The position numbers and the translations under genes were made by a program. A stretch of 64,000 nucleotides of DNA from Primula veris. Its lineage: Eukaryota > Streptophyta > Magnoliopsida > Ericales > Primulaceae. The notes below the pieces were generated by a model. It did not search any database. It was given only the letters and a program-made list of their open reading frames with translations, and was not told the origin of the DNA. The stretch lies in assembly GCA_963682055.1 (NCBI GenBank), contig OY821745.1:30563342-30627341 (forward strand), read 5' to 3'. Shown one piece after another: positions 56,405 to 64,000 of the stretch. Each line of letters opens with the position of its first letter. Position 1 is the first letter of the stretch.

Positions 56405-59029
56405 TCATAAGCGTCGAGCACGTATTGGATAAGGACACTTACGACAATCATGTCCTCGCCCTTGACAACTAGAACATCTCATAAGTGCTCGTCTCTCCGA
56501 CTAATCCATACCATTATGAATACGAGTAGATCTTGGACGACCCCTTTCTCTTAAAAGAGTAACATCCGGAAGAAATAATCTATCACATGAATCCCAATAG
56601 TCTTGATGCCGAAGAGGACAAAATTGCGCCGAGTACGTACCTTCGTATGATTCAAGGCTGTAATATTTTACTATGTAAGCTTCCCAATCAAGACGGTTTG
56701 CAGCGCATACGGAAAACACATGTGAACAAGGGATTCCATCACTCTGCCACTTACCGCAATCGCATTGCCAAAGTGAAAAGTCGACAACTTGAGTATTGCC
56801 TCCCCTGGAATTTCTTGAACTTGTACACACGGAATAAACCCCTCTTTCATAATCGAAAGTAACATTGGTATGACCAATGTCCGACCTACGTTTCTCTAAA
56901 ATTTTGAGGATATTGGGACCATATCTTGTGCCGCTGTTTCTCATCCCGATTACTATCTTTTTCCGCTCGCAAAAATAGTGTACCAACTTATAGAAAATAA
57001 GCTGCACAGCAGCAGTGATTGGTAAATTACGAGCAGCTTTTAAAACATTATTGAAAATTTCAGCCATGTTTGTGGTCATGTTACCATGTCGCCTCCCTTT
57101 ATCATGAAAATATGACCATTTTTCCGCAGGCTCTTTTAGCAACCATTGATATGCTTGAGGATTCATCACTTTTATTGCTTCCATGATTTTTTTCAATTTT
57201 CTTTCTTGTAATTCCCAAATGGCGTTCTCCACTAACTTGTGTAAGTCAGGATCTCCTTTGAAAGCTTTCTTAAAATTATCCAAAAAATGATTTGAACAAT
57301 ATCGATGAACAAAACCTTGACCACGCCAAACTCCTCTCACTGCACTTAGAATACCAGCATGTCTATCCGAAATTAGACAAATATTCACGCGCTCTTTAAT
57401 CACATGTCGCATAATGTTACAAAGAAAATAGCTCCACGAAATTGTACTCTCCTCAGCAACAAATGCACAACCAATGGGAAAAACATGATTATCTGCATCC
57501 GATGCCATGGCCAACAAAATCTTACCTTTATACTTCCCATATAAGTGAGTAGCATCAATAGCGATAACTGGCCTACAATACTGAAATGCATCAATAACGG
57601 CCTTAAATGTGAAGAAAAATCTGTTCAATACCTCACCCACTGGATTTCCTACCACATCGTAAACTGGCGTTGTCTCATACGAAGCTACGGTACCGGGATT
57701 ATACTTTTGAAGCGCCTTCATAAATTTAGGTAAAACCTTATACGAGTCTTCCCAATTACCAAATATCTCTGCGATTGCTTTTTGTTTACCTAAATAAGCT
57801 TTTTTGTATGAAACTGACATTTCAAAGCGGGCATTCACAATCTCTTTAACTAATGAAATCTTCATCATAGGATTAGTTGTGATGGCATTTCGAATGGTTT
57901 GGGCAACAAGATTGGAATCTAACTGTGGATGATCAGTTGTAAGCTCGGCATGAATGCATGTATGAGGACCGTTGTACACCGACACTTCAAAAAATCCATG
58001 TTTCTTTCTTAGTGAAGCTCGTAGTTTCCATTTGCATTTTTGAGTTTCGGCCAGTTTACAACGAATTTCCCAAAATTTTGCCTTCGAACTTTTAGTGCAA
58101 AAATGGATGTTACGTTTGATTGACCAAAGTTTTATTCCCTTTTTCAACATTTCTTTATCCCTAAATAAAAGACCAATAAAAGGATCATTAACTTGAGGAT
58201 CCCAAAATCCAGGATACATCATATAATTTCGTCTCTGGTTACTATAATTTTCTTGAGTGTCGAACGGTTCATTAAACAAACTTGACATTGGTTGATGCAT
58301 AGGAATTTCATCGGGAATAGTATTATTCGGCAATTGTGACCCACTTGATTGGTCGTTTTCATCCTCATCCATATACAAGCCCATTTCAGATGATAATTCT
58401 TCGTAGTCAACTTCTTGTACATTTTCTTCGTCATCGTCAGACTCGTTTTCGCTAATATTGACGTCCGGATCTTCATCCTCTGGTTCATCCCCAAGTTCTA
58501 TCGACCAACCAATATTATCTGCCAATCGACACACTGCATCCAATTGTGTCAAATCTGGTTCGTTGTTCTCAGAATATACCTCTGGCATTGGCTCTTGTCG
58601 AATGGGTGTTCTACTTGATGTACCGATTTCATTAGTGGAAAGAATATTATAATACAACCCGTAATCTTGATCAGAAGAGTAAACTTGCTCAATTTCAACA
58701 TATAACTCTATAAACGTTCTTCCATTTTCGTCTATTAACTCAAGCATGGTTTCCAACGAATCATTATCATCAACAACCAATCGCATATATTTAAACTCAG
58801 TAAGTGTAGTTAGATATGGATAACGACATGTTAAACTCAAACGATTTGAAGTCGATGATACATCAAGTTCCTTAAACAATTTTTCCAAAAATTTGTCGTA
58901 TGTCGTGTTTCTAGATACCTTAAAAATTTTTTTATAAGAAATATCATAAGATAACCCCTCGCTAATAGTTTCCATTATCGTACCTCCCCAATAACACATA
59001 ATTGTAGGATTTTTCATTTCGATAACCAC
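56405..59029 (-). CDS. MULE transposase (mudrA-like), stop before zinc knuckle
   Basis: 842 codons to the TAG at 56501-56503. An N-terminal PB1-like region (about 20-115) is followed by an acidic stretch (about 175-235) and the Mutator DNA-binding region (285-360, with C324, C332 and the HTC at 356-358). The MULE catalytic core has Asp492 (VIAIDATHLYG), Asp555 (CLISDRHAG) and probably Glu657 (TNMAEIFNN). A SWIM zinc finger follows (C756, C758, C768, H770). Beyond the TAG the same frame stays open for 31 more codons to 56405 and encodes a CCHC knuckle, CSSCQGRGHDCRKC, normally the C-terminus of such transposases. The core catalytic region has no lesion. The stop removes only the knuckle unless it is read through. 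No intron is needed. Confidence 0.92.
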
Positions 59030-59209
59030 ACGGTAAAACTATCAATTTTACTCAAATAATACTCCAACAACACAAAATATTGAGCTTTTACCTGTTTTCG
59101 AAGAGATCTGAGATTTGCCCTAATTTATGATCTAAGAGCTCTGTTTTTTTTATTTTTACAGTGATCTGGGAAATGAGATGAGTTTTTTTAAATAGGAAGT
59201 ATTTCTGAG

Positions 59210-59457
59210 AAACGACCGATCGAGATGTACAGAACGACCGATCGTTTTTGGTCTGAAAAACGACCGATCGAATTTGACAAAACGACCGATCGTTTTTGGT
59301 CCAAATTGTTCAAGAGAGTTCATGATAAAAACGACCGGTCGTTTTTATCATTTCGATCGGTCGTTTTTCGAAAGTAGACCATTTTGGGAATATTACAGAA
59401 AGGTAGCCCATTCTGGGAATTTAAGTGGTCCACTGGACCATTTTGGCAAAAAAACTC
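59210..59457 (-). repeat. MULE right terminal inverted repeat
   Basis: Partner of 52900-53147. It contains about five copies of the ACGATCGGTCGT-type motif and lies about 180 bases upstream of the transposase start, so it probably also serves as the transposase promoter. Confidence 0.95.
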
Positions 59458-60468
59458 CACATTTAAGCTTTTAATAGTTAAGTTTGACCGTAAACTCACC
59501 CACTAAGTACAGTGTCAAATAATATGGGAGAAATTTCATATTTTTAATACTATGACTTTTTTCATTTAGTATTATACATATTTTGATTAATATAAAATTG
59601 ATTTCTTTGGGATTAATATACTTTCGTCAATCTAACTGTCAAAAACTAAACGTCATCAAAATAATTCCATTAATAGCCTTAGCATGTATGCCTGTTTTGT
59701 GTGGTGATTGAGTTAGATTGTATAATATCCAGTCACTTTTACAACCATTGGATTAAAAAATAATGAGTTAGATGATACATTTTCAATAACTAATTTTATT
59801 TTTTATTTTTTATCATATATTAGACAAATTATGATTTAATAAATTAAAAACAAATTTTATAACATAATAAAAACTCAAATAAAAATAACCATAAGATATA
59901 GTACCCTAAATTTAATTATTAATAAAAAATTAAAAAATAATAATAATTGAATATTTATTTTTGAAAATGAAATTTTGTATCGTTTAATTGATTCACTGAA
60001 AAAAAAAAAAAAAAAAAAAAATTTAGCGCATTGAAGGTAAAATGTCCGTTTCACCTTTTACAAAGTTTATTTCCAGTTTACCATACTATATTTTACCGCT
60101 TTTCCATTTTAGTATGCAAACTATTAATTGTAACTTACCAAAAAAAACTATTCATTGTTTTTTAATTAGGTCCAAATGGTTTAACAAAATATAAATTTGT
60201 ACATTTGAGGACCAAATTTACAAAAAATGACGATTGATTACTATTCATATATATATATATTGTTAAATAAGTACTAATTCTGTAAAACAAAGATATTGTC
60301 TTCTAAATCACATTTCACACAGACTAATCATACTATTTTAATAAGTCAATTCAATTTTTTTGAATCTGTCAAATTTTATCACTTTTTAAAAAAAATACCC
60401 CTACACTATTTTATTAATTATCATGCTACCATAATCTCAAAACAAATAGAAAATTAAAAAGTAGCAAC
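59458..60468. other. Intergenic region, no gene seen
   Basis: AT-rich spacer with a poly(A) run near 60000. The last five bases (60464-60468) are the left target duplication of the solo LTR. Confidence 0.55.
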
Positions 60469-60830
60469 TGTTGACATGCAAATTTTACGTCAACTAAAAA
60501 TGTGATACGTGCCATTAAATCAAATATCAATTAATTACTAATTTCTCAGTTTGAGAATAAATTTGTTATTAGTAATTTAAAATCGAAAAATAAATTATAT
60601 TTTATCATCTTATAAAATATATGATGATAATTAAATAAAATAAATGTATTTCTTTTTCTAAAAACCATTAAATGTGGTATAAACAATGAGATACTAAAAT
60701 TATAATACTCGTTAGTGATATTTTCAAACATAAATACAAATTTGATTCATTTACATAAGTCATAAGATCTTTAAGATAATGAGCCCAAACTTAAGAAGGT
60801 GGCCTTGCAAATAAAAGTTCATCCCAAAAG

Positions 60831-60840
60831 CTATAAATAG
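60831..60840 (+). promoter_or_regulatory. TATA box of the solo LTR
   Basis: CTATAAATAG, a consensus plant TATA box, is followed by a run of 16 G (60842-60857) and an A-rich leader. It marks the probable U3/R boundary region. Confidence 0.7.
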
Positions 60841-61059
60841 AGGGGGGGGGGGGGGGGTACCATTATTTTCACAATAAAAAAAAGTCTTTGAAGACTAGAG
60901 AGAGAAGCTCCTCCACAGCCGCTAGAAAATCAGCTTCCCTTCTCCACGGCCGCCAGGAAATTAGCTCTGCTACTCCACAAACGTCAGAGGATCAGCTCCG
61001 AGGGGAAGCTCTGCACACTCCGGCCTCAACGAACGCCTTCATAGTCTGCAACAAATCTA

Positions 61060-61570
61060 CAATAAACTTGACATTCGATATTCAAGAACGTATAAAAGCA
61101 GCAAGAAAGACGTTTTTACGGATCAAAATCTTCAAGTTTTTCCCCAAATCTGAAGAACTTCTACAACAAATCTGCCTTCGATTTTCAGGAACGACTACAA
61201 GCAATAAGCAAGACGTTTCTGCAAATCAAAGTCTTCAAAATTCTTCCCCAAATCTGAAGAACTTCTACAACAAATCTGCCTTCGATCTTCAGGAACGACT
61301 ACAAGCAATAAGCAAGACGTTTCTGCAAATCAGAGTCTTCAAAGTTTTTCACCAAATCTAAAGAAGTTTTGCAACAAATCGGCATTCGATCTTCAGGAAC
61401 GACTACGAGCAATAAGCAAGACGTTTATGCAAATCAAATTCTTCAAAGTTGTTCAACAAATCTGAAAAACTCCACCCAAGAAATCTATAACAAACCGGCA
61501 TTCGATCTTCAGGAACGACTACACAGAAGCAAAAACACGTTTCTCTAGATCAAAATCTTCAAGTTTTTCC
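61060..61570 (+). repeat. Degenerate tandem repeats in the LTR leader
   Basis: Roughly five units of about 105-120 bp share TTCGATCTTCAGGAACGACT, AAGACGTTTCTGCAAATCAA and CCCCAAATCTGAAGAACTTC. Units in the middle are nearly identical and the outer ones diverged, suggesting local expansion. The 157-codon frame at 60888-61361 crosses these repeats and is not considered a gene. Confidence 0.85.
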
Positions 61571-61866
61571 CCAAATCTGAGTAGCATCAAGATCATCAAC
61601 GAAATCAACAAAAGTACAAAGTTCTTCATCAAACCCGAATAATTTTACTCAACTTCAACAAACTCAACAAAATTCACCAGAGAGTCTACAACAGCATTCG
61701 AGCCATCACAAATTGTTCGAAGAGGAGAATCAAATTACTTTTATTTCTATATTTTATTTTAGAAATTATTAGAGATTATACCCGCAAATTAATTGATAAA
61801 TAAATTTAGTTTGCTTTGCATTCATTTTTCCTGTCTTCAGCACTTGGTGAAAATTTGTGTGAAACA

Positions 61867-62302
61867 GCAACATTATTTCTCACTTTTTAACCACCCAAAA
61901 TTATTTTAAGTCTTCTCATCTAATATTCTATCTTCTTTTTTTCTACATATTTGTATTATACCCACGCCTATTTTCTATCTGTTTGTCGTCTCACATGTCG
62001 TAGATGAAACGCGTGGACACCATTACTACTGTATATATTTAATAAAATATTGTAAATACAGGCTACTAACTAACTTTCCTAACTTTTGCCTTAAGGTGTG
62101 GAGAATTCCTTAAAAATATTTGTCTGATTCATATCTTCCTAAACAAAGGGTGATTTCGACAACATATTGGGCTTTGAAAAGATCTTCCTAAACAAATGGG
62201 TGATTACAGAACATCTTGTGCTTTAAAAGATTACTAAATGAAAGCGTGCTATTTTTGTTGTCAAAGGGACAAATCATTCAAGTTACTTAGCTTTGCAATA
62301 TC
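61867..62302. other. Upstream region of the expansin gene
   Basis: This should contain the expansin promoter and leader. No convincing TATA box was identified. A local duplication around 62125-62230 repeats TCTTCCTAAACAAA followed by GGGTGATT. Confidence 0.5.
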
Positions 62303-63633
62303 ATGAAGAACTTTCTTTGGTTGGTTTTGGTTATTGTATGCTTATGTATTGATTGCAACAATGGAAAAGTTCAAGCGTCCAATAGCGGGTGGCAGAGAGC
62401 TCATGCCACATTTTACGGTGGATCAGATGCTTCAGGAACAATGCGTTAGTTCTACCTCTTGTGTCGGAACAATTTGAGATTGAACAATGTTTTCTTGTTA
62501 ATATGCGATATCCTTAAGGGTTTATGCAAATAAATTTTCATGAAAAAGGTGCATTATTTTAGAGAGTCGTCTCCAAATTTTACGATGCCCTAAACAGAAT
62601 TTCTGGACGAGCCTTCTTTATTTAAGTTTTTTATCTTATATACGTGATCTTGTTGTTATTACATTTTCCTGTCATAACATTTACATCAACTAGTTGTACT
62701 TGTAAATATTAAGACTACACGTCTCAAATTTAAACATGCAATACTTGAATACAGAAGGAGCTTGTGGATACGGAAACTTATACGATGATGGATATGGAAC
62801 AAACACTGCAGCTCTTAGTACAGCTCTCTTTGACGATGGCTTGAACTGTGGATCATGCTACCAGCTGAAGTGTCGTGATGATCCAGAATGGTGCTTAGAT
62901 AATTCAATTACAATCACGGCGACGAATTTTTGTCCGACAAATGACGCTCTTCCTAATGATAATGGTGGGTGGTGTAATACTCCTCTCAAACACTTTGATT
63001 TATCACAACCAGCATTCGAGAAGATCGCTAAGTATAAAGCAGGGATTGTGCCCGTATATTATAAAAGGTACTTAATAAATTGTTTAAATTGGATACAAGT
63101 TACAAGTTACAACTCCAACTCTTACAGTGGTTAAATTGTTTTCCTCAAGTTTCAGGCACTACTTTCACTTTTGTATAGTTTTCTTCGGTAATTGACATAA
63201 GGAGATTGATATTGGTAGAACATATTAACTCTTACAACTATACATACAAATAGTTACCAAACAATCAAGCATTCCAAGCATTAAAAAAGCGACCGTTCTT
63301 AAAAAGTTTATGGATCACATTTTCGGCAGGGTTCGATGTGTTAAGAAAGGTGGAATCAGATTCACCATCAACGGTCATTCCTATTTCATCTTGGTGTTGA
63401 TAACAAATGTCGCCGATGCAGGAGACGTACGTTCAGTCATTATCAAGGGTTCTAAAAATAACTGGGAAGCCATGTCAAGGAATTGGGGCCAGAACTGGCA
63501 AACTGACTCCCGACTCGAAGGTCAAGCGCTATCTTTTAAGGTCAAAACTAGTAATGGACGAACGGTGACAAGCGATAACGTGGTGCCTTCAGGTTGGCAG
63601 TTTGGACAATCCTTTGAAGGAGGTCAGTTCTAG
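62303..63633 (+). CDS. EXPA: Alpha-expansin, secreted, three exons
   Basis: Exons 62303-62444, 62755-63067 and 63330-63633 join to 252 residues, the usual EXPA length. Expansins loosen cell walls at acidic pH without hydrolysis, by disturbing cellulose-xyloglucan contacts. The first roughly 25 residues are a hydrophobic secretion signal. The GH45-like domain follows with [13 protein letters not shown], the Cys-rich core ([24 protein letters not shown]) and HFD at 127-129, the conserved Asp site. The C-terminal CBM63 domain shows [14 protein letters not shown] and ends [13 protein letters not shown]. Both introns are GT..AG. The usual GGACGYGN is QGACGYGN here, because the exon 1/2 junction codon is CAA. 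No lesions are seen. Confidence 0.93.
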
Positions 63634-64000
63634 AGTTAGTAGAATGCGAATATCAACATTTGCGTTTTAACGTAAAAGTCGGCTTATTTCTTAAGGAAGT
63701 GCTAATGTTTGGATGTTTTTTTTAGTCCAACTTTACTCATTTCCATTAGCATATGGTTTTTTTTTTGTACATAAATCCCACTTGGAAGGAAACCAATAGT
63801 TGGGTCAAATAAGGATCAAATTTCAAAGGGGGTTCCTGTAAGGATCAAATAATGAGGTAGTTTGCAGCTAAGGCACCTCATATAGATTTGAATTTTGAAG
63901 TATTGTAAGGCCATGTTTTGTATGAAATACCAGCAAGGCATTTTCACTTTACTATTGATTCATTATTTCATTTGCTATACAAACTTGTTCCAATTAGATT
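63634..64000. other. Downstream flank of the expansin gene
   Basis: Presumed 3' UTR and spacer. No poly(A) signal could be fixed with confidence and no other gene begins before the window ends. Confidence 0.5.

Larger units (their letters stand above)
52900..59457 (-). mobile_element. Mutator-like element (MULE), 6.6 kb, complete termini
   Basis: Terminal inverted repeats of 248 bp (52900-53147 and 59210-59457) begin GAGTTTTTTTGCC and differ at seven positions without indels. A perfect 9-bp target duplication CACATTTAA flanks the element (52891-52899, 59458-59466); 9 bp is the Mutator hallmark. Two minus-strand genes lie inside: a mudrA-like transposase (59029-56501) and a second, broken frame (55493-54147). 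A direct-repeat array of about 123-bp units lies between them and a 184-bp tandem pair beyond the second. Intact ends and target site imply fairly recent insertion, but all reading frames carry stop codons at sensitive points, so autonomy is doubtful. Confidence 0.95.
60469..61866 (+). mobile_element. Solo LTR of a retrotransposon, 1.4 kb
   Basis: The block begins TGTTGACATG and ends GTGTGAAACA (TG..CA with TGTT/AACA ends). It is flanked by a perfect 5-bp duplication GCAAC (60464-60468 and 61867-61871), which defines a single LTR left after recombination between two. A TATA box (60831-60840) gives the + orientation. The transcribed part contains a degenerate tandem repeat of about 110 bp (61060-61570). 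There is no internal coding region of a retrotransposon. The length suggests a Gypsy-type element, but without internal sequence this is a guess. Confidence 0.85.

Noticed and set aside
56405..59029. Interpretation of the transposase as a domesticated host gene (FAR1 or MUSTANG type)
   Set aside because: It lies inside intact terminal inverted repeats with a perfect 9-bp target duplication, so it is part of a mobile element.
60888..61361. 157-codon frame in the solo LTR
   Set aside because: It crosses degenerate tandem repeats in an LTR leader, has no recognisable domain and changes frame relation between repeat units.

Overview
This is a plant nuclear genomic window, most likely from a eudicot. 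It is AT-rich, with intron-bearing genes using GT..AG splice sites, plastid-targeted housekeeping enzymes, a PPR gene, an expansin and many plant transposon families. No organism name can be read from the sequence; placement below eudicot would be a guess.

Layout. 1-7.0 kb is a gene-free repeat belt: a fold-back element, Stowaway and Tourist/Harbinger-type MITEs (one nested in another), and a hAT-type element. 7.1-11.2 kb holds a four-exon SABATH methyltransferase on the + strand, whose second intron carries a perfect 312-bp duplication. 11.2-17.8 kb is non-coding with decayed repeats. 17.8-23.1 kb is a ten-exon plastid shikimate kinase (+), with a hAT-type MITE in intron 7. 26.4-31.7 kb is a Tourist-like MITE split by a young, nearly complete Ty1/copia retrotransposon (- strand). 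33.2-33.7 kb is a single-exon DUF4408/DUF761-type membrane protein (-). 34.9-35.8 kb is an inverted-repeat element with a polypurine minisatellite. 39.9-42.5 kb is a four-exon plastid lipid phosphate phosphatase epsilon (+). 43.7-45.9 kb is an intronless E-class PPR protein (-). 46.9-51.1 kb is a nine-exon ERA-type GTPase (-) whose introns hold partial duplications of its own exon/intron junctions. 51.5-51.9 kb is another Harbinger-type MITE. 52.9-59.5 kb is a complete Mutator-like element (MULE) with 248-bp terminal inverted repeats and a perfect 9-bp target duplication. 60.5-61.9 kb is a solo LTR with 5-bp target duplication. 62.3-63.6 kb is a three-exon alpha-expansin (+).

The host genes are not an operon or a recognisable cluster. 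Three (shikimate kinase, LPPE, ERA GTPase) are nuclear genes for plastid proteins, and the PPR protein is probably organellar.

The most unusual object is the MULE. Besides a mudrA-like transposase it carries a second broken reading frame resembling a 'putative plant transposon protein'. It also has a CpG-dense near-palindromic 12-mer (ACGATCGGTCGT) repeated in both terminal repeats and again in an internal array of about 123-bp units between the two genes. All exon joins were worked out by hand from reading frame, splice dinucleotides and family similarity recalled from memory; no search was run.
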